From Salvia splendens (Eukaryota; Streptophyta; Magnoliopsida; Lamiales; Lamiaceae): 64,000 nt of DNA. The stretch covers positions 4,924,062 to 4,988,061 of the forward strand of contig NC_056051.1 of the NCBI RefSeq assembly GCF_004379255.2, given 5' to 3'. The notes beneath the pieces are model-generated. The model did not search any database, had not been told where the DNA came from, and worked only from the letters and a program-made list of their open reading frames with translations. Positions 10,986-21,499 of this stretch are shown piece after piece (position 1 is the first letter of the stretch; each line of letters opens with the position of its first letter). Both the position numbers and the translations under genes were made by a program.

Positions 10986-11318
10986 TCCAGCCCAGACGGC
11001 AGAGACCCCACTTCCCCCTCGCGACTTCACTTCCACCTCGCTCATTCTCTCACTCTCAGCGACGGCCAACGTCTATAGCCGGCGAAAATCAAAGTGAATC
11101 CGATATTTTGATGCTCTAATTCATATTTTAAGTGGTGTGAGGTAATATTTGACTATTAATTTCAATTATCATTGCTATATGTTAGTTAGGTATAAATTTA
11201 GGGTTTATATGGCATTGAACTTGGTATTGAATTTTTCGTTTTAATTTTGTTCAATATTTATTTAAGTATGTTGAATTTATAGTATATGATGTTATGTCGT
11301 ACTTATTTTGCAGGTTTA
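10986..11318 (+). other. MULE leader upstream of the transposase ORF
   Basis: Non-coding and increasingly AT-rich. A TTATTTTGCAG acceptor-like tract ends at 11313, six bases before the ATG at 11319, so the leader probably contains a 5' UTR intron. I see no gene in it. Confidence 0.45.
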
Positions 11319-12354
11319 ATGGTGTTTGTGAGTTTATATTGGGATGGGAAAATTATTCAGCTCCCAGGTTTGGGTGTTGCTTATGATCCCCTCGTGCAAA
11401 ATCATTTATTATATTGAATGAAAAGATATCTTATTATCAGCTTGTTTCAATGATATGTGAAAAAATTGGAATTGAGTTGGATGCACATACGATTGATTTA
11501 ACATGGAGGCATCATGTGGTTTTTAGTGGAGTGGTGAATTATATAGCTACACCAGTGGATGATAATTTGTTGGAGTATATGTTTGCTGAAAATCCACGTC
11601 AAATTGAACTTTTTATTGAATATACTCCTGTTACCACTGCGTTGCAATTTGAACCACCTATCACTCATCATGATGTTGGAACGTCTAGGAGAGATGCTTA
11701 TCCTAGTTTTGATGTCGGGACATCTAGGAAGGATGATGAATATCATAGCTTTGAATTCAACACATCTGGGAGGGAGGTTGATGAACCACTAGATGTATCA
11801 AATGTGACATGTGATGGTTATGATGATTCAGATGGTTCTGATAATTTTGATGGTTCAGATGGTTCTGATAATTTTGATGGTGTAGATGGTTCTGACAATT
11901 GTGATGGTGCTGATAATGTTGATGGTGCAGATGGTTCCGATTGTGATGGTTCCGATAGTTCTCAACCAAGTGATCTTGTTTATAGTGCAGAATCATGTGA
12001 AGAATCTACAGACGACGAGACACTTAATATGATGGTTGAGAATTATGTGCAACCATCTGTTCCCGACTATGTGCCTGAAGGGTTACCATTTTTTCGATCA
12101 TTACCATGTGAAGGCAGCCGAGGTTACTTTACAGAAGACCATGGATTGGGTGAAGAAGATATGTGGTATTGGGATGAGGATAATCCGAGACATATAGATG
12201 TGGGAACAAAATTTGATAGCAAATTGCAGTTGAAAACTGCTGTCACATTATGTCATGTGGGAACAGGTTTGATGTATGAGGTTATGGATAGTAAATCAAG
12301 AAGATGGCATGCAGTTTGTAGGGACCCATTTGGTCCGAAAAGAAAAGGCAGGGA
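11319..12354 (+). pseudogene. MuDR-type MULE transposase, N-terminal part, frameshifted and truncated
   Basis: The N-terminus from ATG at 11319 reads MVFVSLYWDGKIIQLPG, like the PB1-like start of plant MULE transposases. A frameshift near 11400 moves the rest into the frame that continues from 11414. There follow a helical segment (YYQLVSMICEKIGIELD), an acidic Gly/Ser/Asp repeat (11810-11960, DGSDNFDG-type units), and the family's DNA-binding region around 12190-12330 with VGTKFDSKLQLKTAV and SRRWHAVCRDPF. The coding sequence then runs into the hAT-type TIR at 12355. The catalytic DDE MULE domain and the SWIM zinc finger are absent. In an intact element this protein would bind the TIRs and cut them; here it cannot. 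Confidence 0.7.
11810..11960 (+). repeat. GATGGTTCTGATAATTTT-type coding microrepeat
   Basis: About a dozen degenerate copies of a GATGGTNNNGATAATTTTGATGGT unit in steps of 12 or 24 bases encode the acidic DGSD/DNFDG tract of the transposase. Step sizes are multiples of three, so the frame is kept. Confidence 0.7.
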
Positions 12355-12362
12355 TAGGGCTG

Positions 12363-12625
12363 GGAATATATACCGAAATACCGAAATACCGCACTTACCG
12401 TACCGAAAAAATACCAAAAATACCGAATTTTCTGTATACCGTACTTTTCGGTACGGTATCATACCGTACCGACAGTTTTAGGTACGGTAAAGGTATGCAG
12501 TTTGCATATACCGCGGTATACCGCATCATACCGCACCATACCGCAATTGCGGTATGGTTCGGTATGATGCGGTATACCGCAAATACGGTATATACCGCAA
12601 ATACGGTATATACCGCAGATATATA
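12363..12625. repeat. hAT subterminal repeat block, left
   Basis: A dense array of GGTATACCG, GGTACGGTA and ATACCGCA motifs on both strands, with several self-complementary. In hAT elements such subterminal arrays are transposase binding sites; that role is inferred here. Confidence 0.75.
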
Positions 12626-14029
12626 CCTGGGTTTTTAATTTTTATTTGGATTTTTCTTTAATTGAGAAATTAGGATTAAGAGTTAATCTGCTGAAGTGGG
12701 TGATTACTCATTCTTTAGTCATACGCACGCTATATAGATTATCGAATAGTAGTAATTATTTTATTGATGAAATTTTGAATAAGTTTACAATATTTGCAAA
12801 ATTAATTTAACATTCGGCAGTATTATGAAGAATTGAAGATCATATATGTAATTCAATTCAAAATTAAGGCCATAAGCTATTTTTCATTAATTAGTTTGTG
12901 TAGTTGTTGACCTACTAACCACTAATACGACGTATTTAGACGTTTAACACGTCACTATATTACTGTATTTCGTACGTTCACATGATGTGGTGCATTTTAT
13001 TTTGATACTACCTCTTTTTATAAAAAAATAGAAACATTTGAAATGACACAAGTTTTAATTCACAATTAATAAAATAAAAGAATTGATAAAGTAAGAGATA
13101 TAATATACTCCATCCAATTCAATGAAAAATAATAGTTTATGGCCTTATATTTTAATAAAATATGAGATGAGGTATAATGTACTCCATCCATCTTTCAAAA
13201 ATAGTTTCATTTTATTATTTTAGACTGTCTCACAAAATTGATCAATTTAAAAAAAATCACCACACATTACACTACTTATAAGTTTAAGTTGAGTCTCACT
13301 ATTCATAAACACTTCTTCATTTATTATTCTTTTTTTCATACTTAACTAAATTTACATTAAAACTCGCTTAGTCCATAAAATCTTTACTTTTAAGGAACTA
13401 ATGAGATAGAATAAAGAAAAATAAATAAAGTACTTGAAAATTAAAATTTCATTTTTATTAAAAAGAATAAATATGGAGTATCATTTCATTTGGACGTTCC
13501 AACTGTTTTTTACATTAAAATGATGTAAGCGCTCCGGACAAATAGCGACTTTAGTTTGTCTAAAAAAAGTGATTTTTAATGACTCGATATTTATCATCTA
13601 ACATTAATTGCTCAGATCGTTAACAGAATTCATTTCATTATTGGACAAGTATTATTTTTCCTTTGCTTTTTTGTTTATCTTTTTTCTTAATAACTCGATT
13701 TGTTTAATACAGTAAGTTGTACAAATTTGTATTTATGTTATTAATTCATTTGTTTCGAGCGAATTGTTTTTATTTGAGGGTATTTTTTAATATGAAAATA
13801 CATCACACCATTAAATTCCATTACGAGCATTTTACCAATATATTTAAATTTAGTTCTCTGAAAATATTTGTTATTCATTATATTTGTAACATTAAATTTG
13901 CGGATCCAAATCGTATTATACATACCATTTCCAATTTATTTTAGTCAAAACGGTCTCCCATAGAAAATCTCTGATTAATAAACAATTCAAATGCAAGCCG
14001 ATAAGGAATTTTTGGTTAACTGCAACATT
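12626..14029. other. hAT interior, AT-rich, with possible Stowaway-like relics
   Basis: No gene. Two stretches, 12990-13170 and 13170-13485, start and end with TACTCCATCC/GGAGTA-like sequence (for example ATACTCCATCCA at 13109 and ATATGGAGTATC at 13471), reminiscent of Stowaway MITEs. TIRs are too decayed to fix borders. The 75-residue ORF at 13717 has no recognisable features. Confidence 0.35.
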
Positions 14030-15960
14030 GTAACATTAAAATGATGTATCCCGTCAAAGTATCATTTTATGATGGAAAAGTATCATTTTATCTTCCAAAA
14101 ATTTAAAACTATCATTGTAAAACAAAAAGTATCATTTTATCATTTGAAACTATCATTTTATCTCGTCAAAGTATCATTTTATGATGCAAAAGTATCATTT
14201 TATCATCCAAAAATCTAAAACTATCATTATTAAACAAAAGTATCATTTTATCATATGAAACTATCATTTTATCTCGTCAAAGTATCATTTTATGATGCAA
14301 AAGTATCATTTTATCATTCAAAAATCTAAAGCTATCATTATTAAACAAACGTATCATTTTATCATTTGAAACTATCATTGTATCCCGTCAAAGTACCATT
14401 TTATGATGCAAAAGTATCATTTTATCATCCGAAAATCTAAAACTATCATTATTAAACAAAAGTATCATTTTATCATTTGAAACTATCATTTTATCCCGTC
14501 AAAGTAACATTTTATGATGCAAAAGTATCATTTTATCATCCAAAAATCTAAAACTATCATTATTAAACAAAAGTATCATTTTATCATTTGAAACTATCAT
14601 TATATCCCGTCAAAGTATCATTTTATGATGCAAAAGTATCATTTTATCATCCAAAAATCTAAAACTATCATTATTAAACAAAAGTATCATTTTATCATTT
14701 GAAACTATCATTTTATCCCGTCAAAGTAACATTTTATGATGCAAAAGTATCATTTTATCATCCAAAAATCTAAAGCTATAATTATTAAACAAAAGTATCA
14801 TTTTATCATTTGAAACTATCATTTTATCCCGTCAAAGTATCATTTTATGATGCAAAAGTATCATTTTATCATCCAAAAATCTAAAACTATCATTATTAAA
14901 CAAAAGTATCATTTTATCATTTGAAACTATCATTGTATCCCGTCAAAGTATCATTTTATGATGCAAAAGTATCATTTTATCATCCAAAAATCTACAACTA
15001 TCATTATAAAACAAAAGTATCATTTTATCATTTGAAACTATCATTTTATCCCCTCAAACTATCATTTTATGATGCAAAAGTATCATATTATCATCCAAAA
15101 ATCTAAAACTATCATTATAAAACAAAAGTATCATTTTATCATTTGAAACTATCATTTTATCCCCTTAAACAATCATTTTATGATGCAAAAGTATCATATT
15201 ATCATCCAAAGAACTAAAACTATCATTATGAAACAAAAATATCATTTTATCATTTGAAACTATCATTTTGTCCCCTCAAACTATCATTTTATGATGCAAA
15301 AGTATCATTTTATCCAACCAAAGAACTCAAACAATCAATTTATCATGCAAAAGTATCATTTTATCATTTGAAACTATCATTTTTTCCCCTCAAACTATCA
15401 TTTTATGATGCAAAAGTATTATTTTATCATCCAAAATTCTAAAACTATCATTATCAAATAAAAGTATCATTTTATCATTTGAAACTATCATTTTATCCCC
15501 TCAAACTATCATTTTATGATGCAAAAGTATCATTTTATCATCCAAAAATCTAACTATCATTATGAAACAAAAGTATCATTTTATCATTTGAAACTATCAT
15601 TTTATCCTCTCAAACTATCATTTTATGATGCAAAAGTATCATTTTATCATCCAAAGAACTAAAACTATCATTATAAAACCAAAATATCATTTTATCATTT
15701 GAAACTATCATTTTTTCCTCTCAAACTATCATTTTATGATGTAAAAGTATCATTTTATCCAACCAAATAACTCAAACAATCAATTTATCATGCAAAAGTA
15801 TCACTTTATCATTTGAAACTATCATTTTGTCCCCTCAAACTATCATTTTATTATGCAAAAATATCATTTTATCATCCAAAATTCTAAAACTATCATTATG
15901 GAACAAAAGTAATATTTTATCATTTGAAACTATCATTTTATCCCCTCAAACTATCATTTG
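14030..15960. repeat. Satellite array, 111-bp unit, about 17 copies
   Basis: Units carry the ordered blocks CCCGTCAAAGTATCATTTTA, TGATGCAAAAGTATCATTTT, ATCATCCAAAAATCTAAAAC, TATCATTATTAAACAAAAGT and ATCATTTTATCATTTGAAAC. Each block contains a TATCATT core, so the 111-bp unit is itself built from about five divergent ~22-bp pieces. Copies before about 15030 read CCCGTCAAAG, and later copies read CCCCTCAAAC with unit-length changes, so there are at least two subfamilies in blocks. This spacing is not a CRISPR and no spacers are present. Confidence 0.9.
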
Positions 15961-16214
15961 TGTTCCACAATAAGAACACAAATCTAACCATTCAACACTA
16001 GCTACTGAGCTAAAATATAGAACTCCATTCTATAAGAAAAAATATATGTTTAAAATATAGGGATTAAATGTTTTTTTTCATAAATAAAAATTTGAATATT
16101 CGCCTTCAATATATTCTATTGTAAATATGTAAAGCCCGAATTCAGAAATGATTGTCATTATCTTTATAAAATATATTATTATATAATTTTATTAAACATA
16201 ATACATAATTGGGG

Positions 16215-16470
16215 AGGAATTCGGTATTCGGTATACCGTACCGTGATTTCGGTATACCGCATATTGCGGTATACCGAAATCACGGTACGGTATACCGAAA
16301 TGTCGGTAAGGTATCGGTATCGAAATTTTGGTATACCGACTTTTCGGTATACCGGTATGCGGTATAACGAAAAAAACGGTACGGTAAAGGTATGCATTTT
16401 GGCCATACCGCACTTTTCGGTACGGTATGCGGTATGGCTATTTCGGCGCGGTATACCGTACCGTTCCAAC
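16215..16470. repeat. hAT subterminal repeat block, right
   Basis: Mirror of the left block: repeated GGTATACCG and GGTACGGTA motifs. GGTACGGTAAAGGTATGCA is shared in the same orientation with the left block (12482 and 16377), so the blocks are related by copying as well as inversion. Confidence 0.75.
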
Positions 16471-16474
16471 CCTA

Positions 16475-17120
16475 GGCAGGGACCTTGGGCAAGCACAATC
16501 ATACGTGTCCGAAAAGAAAAGTCGGGTAATATCAACCCTCCCAATAGTACAAGCACAATCATACGTGCCCGTTGAATGTAGGCTTCGTCTTCCAGACCAT
16601 CTTCTAACGGTTCAATCATCATCCTATGTATTAGCGCGGATGCCAAGATACCGTTTTCCTTCATCTCGCTTTGAAGGGGATAGAAGCCCAACAACTCTTC
16701 ACATAAACCCTTCCACCCAGATTCACAATACCCATTTCCTGTAAAAGGTACTCCATCTACACGTAGAGCCCATAATACTTGAACATCCTGTAATGTAATA
16801 GTAGTTTCCCCTACGGGAAGATGGAATGTATGTGTCTCTGGTCTCCAACGCTCAACCAAAGTTGTGATCAAAGCATGATCTATATCTAGAGCCTTACCAC
16901 AGAAAAAAACTCCACCTAAACCAAATCTGCAGACATAATCAATCACGCGTCTGTGATGATTATCGATTTCCCAGAAATGTCCATCAAAGCGCCGAACATT
17001 GAAAGAGGTTGTTTCCTCGCCTGCCCACGCCTTGCGTGATATATGACTGTGCTGATAATGCAATACAGAAGGATCTTCTGGTCCATATCGCGACATCCTA
17101 ATATAATCAACATTTAACAT
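16475..17120 (-). pseudogene. Plant mobile domain (PMD/MAIN-like) protein, N-terminal part, truncated by the hAT insertion
   Basis: The frame starts ATG at 17120 (a second Met, MSRYGPEDPSVL, at 17096) and reads RKAWAGEETTSFNVRRFDGHFW, then VIDYVCRFGLGGV, a WRPETHTFHLPVGETTITLQDV core, and a C-terminal ARMIVLVLLGGLILPD segment. These are the landmarks of the plant mobile domain, found in host MAIN/MAIL proteins (nuclear silencing factors often labelled serine/threonine phosphatase 7 long form) and in MULE and gypsy transposons. About 215 residues remain before the frame runs into the hAT end at 16474. A short duplication (TRMIVL/ARMIVL) occurs near the break. It lies tail-to-tail with the MuDR-type gene, so it is probably an element-borne PMD gene and not a captured host copy. 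Confidence 0.8.
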
Positions 17121-17149
17121 GTTTAATTATAAACAAATTCTATAAAAAA

Positions 17150-17640
17150 ATATAACTTACAATAATTCAACAAAAATTCAACCAAATTCAATAATTCAAC
17201 CACATTCAACAAATAAACACCAAATTCAACAAATTAACACCAAATTCAACAAATTAACACCAAATTCAACCATGTTCAATAATTCAAAACCAAATTCAAT
17301 AATTCAAAACCAAAATATCAACCACATTCAACAAATTAACACCAAATTCAACCATGTTCAATAATTCAACAATAATTCAACCAAATTCAATAATTCAAAA
17401 CCAAATTCAATAATTCAAAACCAAATTCAATAATTTAACAAAATATCAACCACATTCAATAAATTAACACCAAATTTAACAAAGTAACACCTTATTCAAC
17501 CGTATTCAATACTTCAACAAAACATCAACCAAATTGAATAATTCAACATCAAATACAACCAATTTCACCATTAAATCAACTAAATTGAATAATTCAACAC
17601 CAAATTCAACCAAATTCAACAAAATAATTTCAACCCATGA
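17150..17640. repeat. Degenerate CAAATTCAA minirepeat region upstream of the PMD gene
   Basis: Dozens of CCAAATTCAA, AATAATTCAA and AAATTAACAC units follow one another without fixed period. The region is the 5' side of the minus-strand PMD gene and is probably its 5' UTR or intron. No gene is seen. Confidence 0.7.
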
Positions 17641-17849
17641 ACCCTAACTCTTATGCCCAACTAAAATATACCAATAATAATCGAAAGTAAGGGTAGAAAG
17701 TTACCTAACAACACTTCAAATTGGAATGGGAGAGCTAAATATCGGATTAGGCTTCGAATTTCGCTGGTTGGGAAGAATGGGCGCCGATTTTCGCTGCTGC
17801 TTCGGCGTTCTGTGAGAGCTTCTGCCTTCTGGACCGATTTTGTTAACCA

Positions 17850-18124
17850 AGGGAGACACGCATTAGCGTGTCGCGTGTTTGTTAATAGACGCGAGAGGAA
17901 GACGCGTCTATTCTTTTAATACACGCGAGAGGAAGACGCGTCTATTCTTTTAAACACGCGAGAGCCTGATGCGTCTATACTTTTTAAACACGCGAGAGCT
18001 TCAAGCGTGTTTAGTTAAAACACGCGAGAGCTTCTCGCGTCTTTCCCCTCTCTGGAAACTTTTTTTTTTCCGGGTACAAATGGCGGATAAAATTCTCCAT
18101 GACGTTGTTTCTTGGAATTTCGCC
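17850..18124 (-). repeat. Right TIR of the 7.4-kb MULE
   Basis: This is the inverse of 10740-10985. Units of CACGCGAGAG with CTTCAAGCGT, CCTGATGCGT and GAAGACGCGT tails alternate. Two units contain AGACGCGTCT palindromes not present in the left TIR, so the two arrays have diverged by unit turnover. Confidence 0.8.
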
Positions 18125-19483
18125 CGCTCTTAGTTAGCTATGTGCTTCAATTGATGTAGCAATTACGTGATAATTGGCCTTGAGGATTTGTGTGCTCTTC
18201 ATCTATTGAGTCTTATCAGTTTATACTTGGCCGTGAAAGTTGAGCTTTGAGCTATAGGAGTTTACTACTACAGGTTATTGGTTGTTGATGTTATGAGTTC
18301 TAAACCTAAGGCCCGTCGGTTTGATTAGTTCATGTGGATGTTAATCTGCTACTAGTGAAGAGACGGCGAGAGTTTACAATTTCTAGCGTATTCATGCTAT
18401 CGTGCTTCTATTATGTGAGGAATAGGGAGAGTGACGGTTATGGCTGTTGAATTTTTTTGGCTCCTCGACTCCAACTTGCTAACCTTGCTGAGTGAATATG
18501 TTGTGGTGGGAGGGAGTGGAACCGAGGGGAATAGAGTATATATATATGGTGTTTGTAACTGAAAGTTGCAGGGCTGCTGTTAGTGTAGGAAAAAGGGGTC
18601 CTTTGGCTACCCTTTGTTGGCTGATTTCTCTGCACCAACGCAGGGGTGTACTCGTGTATTAAATGCAATTGTACATCCTCATTTGTTGCCTTATTGCAGG
18701 GTACCTCAGCCCCTCTGTTCTCTGGCTGCAGTACAATCGGGGATGGAGGCCGTTGAGCTGAGGTGTAAGGCCTCTGCAGCTGCATCTCTTCCCTCTCCTG
18801 CTCTGACCCGTGGCAGCCTTGGCCGAGGTGTGCAGGCCATTACAGCCTTCCATCTTGCTTTTTTAGGCAAGTTTTGGTCTTCATCGAATGAGGTAGTGTT
18901 GCCTCCTATTCTTGTTCGGTTTGTTTACTATATGCCTTAGTATCTCATGCATTTTTCTTGTTTATCTTATTTGCATTCGGCAGGGGAGAGAGGGTTGTTC
19001 GTACCCAGCTGTCAACATGCTGCCTCGGTCCAACGGCCGTCGACAAAGAACCGGGCCTAAGGAGGGGGCCGAACTTAGAAATTCTAAATAGTAATAGAGT
19101 AGTGTTTTCTCCCTTTTTTTTCAAGCTTCCTCTCCCTTCTAGAAGATGTATAGAAACACTTATAAAATTTAGTGTGTATTAATCTTCTTCCATTTTCATC
19201 ATCGCATATTTGTAGGTTAGGGCGTGGTTCGGAATGTAGTACGTTGTATTTTATCCACTCATGGAATAAACGAACACACTTTTATTTTTATTCGATCCTT
19301 GTCCTTTTCTTTAAATTCTTCTAGGTTTGTATCACTTATAAATCGTGAAAATTGAATTTAGGAACTGTATAGTCATCGTACATAAAGTATTTGGAAGAGG
19401 CAATAGCTCCACGTCTCCTTAATTATTTCATAAGTTTTGGGTAATTTGATCGTGGCTATTACATAAAACAACATGAATCAACA

Positions 19484-19870
19484 TTAAAAGTCTCCAGACA
19501 AGAAGAACAACGTCCCTTGTTCCATCACACTGATCCCAACATAAAGCACCTTCTCTCCAAAGGAGGGCTTTGGAGCCATAAACACGTTTCCAAAACTATA
19601 CAAAATGTTAAGCTTCACCCCATCCGCATTACAGTAGTCATATGAAAACACGCTGATCCCCATCCGCATTGTAGGTCAACACATTTTCAACCCTCGGTCC
19701 GTAGTCAAAGAGAACCTTGCCCAATATATTGACCTCACCGATAAACCTGTCTCCCAGAGTCTCTCACAATAGAGCTTCACCCCAACCACCAGTCCCGGAT
19801 TCTGGAGAGAGGCCTCCTCAATAATGTATTCGAGAGGCCGGAAGTTCCATCTAGGGTTTGTTGGGAAATC
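19484..19870 (-). pseudogene. SRC2-like C2-domain protein fragment, frameshifted
   Basis: Reading the minus strand from 19870, three frames together give C2-domain landmarks: NPRWNF and LEYIIEEASLQNPGLVVGVKLYCER, then GDRFIGEVNILGKVLFDYG in the next frame, then YDYCNADGVKLNILYSFG to a stop at 19484. This order (NPxWN, CER, GDxxIGEV, LxxLFD, KLNxSYxFG-like) is that of the SRC2/cold-regulated C2 proteins of plants, which bind membranes in a Ca2+-dependent way. The N-terminal third of the C2 domain is missing upstream of 19870, and at least two frameshifts separate the pieces. It begins only 20 bp from the inverted LTR end. It is a dead gene fragment, and the identification rests on motif order. 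Confidence 0.6.
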
Positions 19871-20326
19871 CTCATAACAATATCAATAATATTGATATTA
19901 GATAATATTTACTATTTTCATATCATTATAATAATTACTATAATGAAATTCTACCTGTATTTTATTGGGAAAATCAAATACTACTAATATTGCAATTTTT
20001 CTACAATTCGTCACAATCCAAAATGTTTTCATATTTTCATGTTTAGTCTACATTAGCTTTACTTTTTTCCACATCTACATTTATTTTTATTTCAATACTT
20101 TACATATTATGTAAATATTTGATTTGTTTTTTCATTCAACCATCAAATAACTGACCAGAAGCAGAAAGAGGGATACTACTATAATTTAAAATTTACACAC
20201 TCATGCACAAGGGTGACTCGGAGAGCTTGGAGTTGAACAATAAATGTATTGGCTCCATCATATGCTCAACCATCAATTAGTATTTTTAGTATCAATATAA
20301 CACATAAACCTGATTCTATTTTCTAA
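19871..20326. other. AT-rich intergenic DNA
   Basis: I see no gene, repeat array or element end in this stretch. Confidence 0.5.
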
Positions 20327-20556
20327 ACTCCGTCGCATAGAAATAGGCCCTTTAGGGTTGGCACGGGTTTTAATGTCTAATTGGTAAAGTAAGAGAGAAG
20401 GAGAAAAAATAGTTGAAATTTTCTAGTGGGTGGTGGGACCATAAATGATAAAGTAAAAGAGAAGAAGACAAAAGGTTACCATAAATGGATATGGACTATT
20501 TGTATGAGACGGACGAAAAAGGAAATATGGTCTATTTCTATGGGACGGAGGGAGTA
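20327..20556. mobile_element. Stowaway-like MITE
   Basis: The left end ACTCCGTCGCATAGAAATAGG is the near-inverse of the right end CTATTTCTATGGGACGGAGGGAGTA. The ~230-bp length, CTCCCTCCGTCCC-type termini and TA at the ends are typical of Tc1/mariner-derived Stowaway MITEs. A 4-bp deletion shortens the left TIR. Confidence 0.7.
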
Positions 20557-20796
20557 TAATCGTTCATTCTTTTCTATTATTATTTCCATTATTAAGGTTG
20601 ATATTCAATCTAAATTTCCCTACCACATATAAGTCGATGATATTATCAAAGCATAAGGATCCAATTATAAATATACAATATATTCAAAAAATTATTTCAT
20701 CCTTCGAAGAAGAATAGTCCACAGCGCGTTGACGAAGACTCAAACATCGATTTCACATAAATAATAGTACATAAATAGTGTTTTCTTCGTCCCATT

Positions 20797-21026
20797 GTAG
20801 CTAGTGTCGTTCCTTTTTGGTTGTTTTCCTTATAGTTGAATCATACCTTTTTTTTTGCAAAAAGCAACATATCTCCTCTCTTTTACGCTATTCGTTTTTC
20901 ATTTCTTTACGTACTTTATTAAACAATTTTTTACTTTACTTTCTCTCTATTTAACTCAATTAACATAATTTTCTTAAATATCTTATCAAAAAAATGTCTC
21001 TACTATATAGAGGGACGAATGAAGTA
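20797..21026. mobile_element. Possible second Stowaway-like MITE
   Basis: CTTCGTCCCATTGTAGCTAG on the left faces TATATAGAGGGACGAATGAAGTA on the right, about 230 bp apart, with an internal ACTTTCTCTCTATTTAACTCAA tract often seen in these MITEs. The TIRs are imperfect, so borders are approximate. Confidence 0.5.
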
Positions 21027-21490
21027 TCATGTACTATCTTGTAGTAGAAGGGCAGTGAAAATCTATTGTAATTTTTTTATACTAATAGCTAGGCATTCTG
21101 TTGAGGTACATTAGAATAAAGAGTGAACTATAAAATTAGCCCTTGTGTATAGCTAATCGAACGCTGGAGGTACCTATGTTTAAAAAAATGCACCAGACAC
21201 CTCTACGTATGGGTATAATATTATTTGAAGACTTTTTTCACTATTTACGGTCTTTCATGCCCTTCTCACCCTCAATTTGTTTACAAAATGCCACTCCAAG
21301 GGCATTCCAGTCTTTTTTATTTAACACTTTTGAGAAGTTGAAAATAGTTTAAAAATGGGGGTTGTTGCCATCTTCTCCCTCTTGCCGTTAGACATTTTTA
21401 GTGATGATAATATTATAGTAATAAGAATTTTTATATATTCCTAGTATAAATTAGTTTTAAAAGAGTGTGGGGAAAATAATTTTTATATAT
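21027..21490. other. Unannotated AT-rich DNA
   Basis: The 69-residue ORF at 21143-21352 has no motif I recognise. No element ends are seen. Confidence 0.45.
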
Positions 21491-21499
21491 TAGTAGTAG

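Larger units (their letters stand above)
12355..16474. mobile_element. hAT-type non-autonomous element with GGTATACCG subterminal repeats and a satellite core
   Basis: The left end TAGGGCTGGGAATATACCG is the inverse of the right end CGGTATACCGTACCGTTCCAACCCTA with a few differences. An exact 8-bp duplication GGCAGGGA lies at 12347-12354 and 16475-16482. The 8-bp TSD, the TAGGG(C/T)TGG-like TIR and dense subterminal repeats all point to the hAT superfamily. No transposase frame is seen in 4.1 kb. The element sits at the convergence point of the MULE's two genes and truncates both. Confidence 0.85.
10740..18124. mobile_element. Mutator-like element (7.4 kb) with palindromic minisatellite TIRs, MuDR-type and PMD genes
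   Basis: A perfect 10-bp direct duplication CGCTCTTAGT lies at 10730-10739 and 18125-18134. The element begins GGCGAAATTCCAAGAAACAA and ends with the exact inverse. The outer ~130 bp of the two TIRs match almost perfectly; deeper, both TIRs become arrays of GCTCTCGCGTGTTTAA-type units that differ in number and spacing. Inside are a MuDR-type transposase N-terminus on the plus strand and a PMD gene on the minus strand, converging on a 4.1-kb hAT-type insertion. The catalytic MULE domain is missing, so the element is non-autonomous. It is the largest insertion in the inverted LTR. Confidence 0.88.
4129..19463 (-). mobile_element. Inverted, shattered solo LTR related to the Tekay-type LTR, with four nested insertions
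   Basis: Minus-strand LTR sequence begins TGTAATAGCCACGATC at 19463, matching the TGTAATAGCC start of the LTR at 639. It continues in pieces 19463-18135, 10729-10261, 7853-7567, 6545-5390 and 4248-4129. Landmarks that match the intact LTR in the same order include the GTAACTGAAAG tract (near 18555), the CCGGCG-rich part (10340-10740), the repeated GGCCCAA tracts (7650-7820), the paired GTGAGCTAGC motif, the AATGTGGCCACATTCC palindrome (5776-5791, compare 3596-3611) and the GCGAAATAGCTGCG end (4150-4165). The pieces sum to roughly 3.4 kb, the length of one LTR. No polypurine tract or coding sequence lies beyond 19463, so it looks like a solo LTR. Its own TSD is not recoverable because the left end abuts the other element. 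Confidence 0.8.

Noticed and set aside
13717..13944. 75-residue ORF in the hAT interior
   Set aside because: AT-driven composition, no motif, overlapped by an equally long antisense ORF.
14030..15960. CRISPR-like or protein-repeat interpretation of the regular array
   Set aside because: Units are contiguous with no unique spacers, the organism is a plant, and the KLSFYPLKLSFYDAK-type frames are broken between units. It is a satellite.
12355..16474. Helitron interpretation of the satellite-bearing element
   Set aside because: The exact 8-bp TSD and inverted TAGGG ends fit hAT. Helitrons have no TSD and no TIR.
19464..19470. TSD for the inverted solo LTR
   Set aside because: TAAAA after 19463 has no partner at the left border, which abuts another LTR, so no TSD can be claimed.
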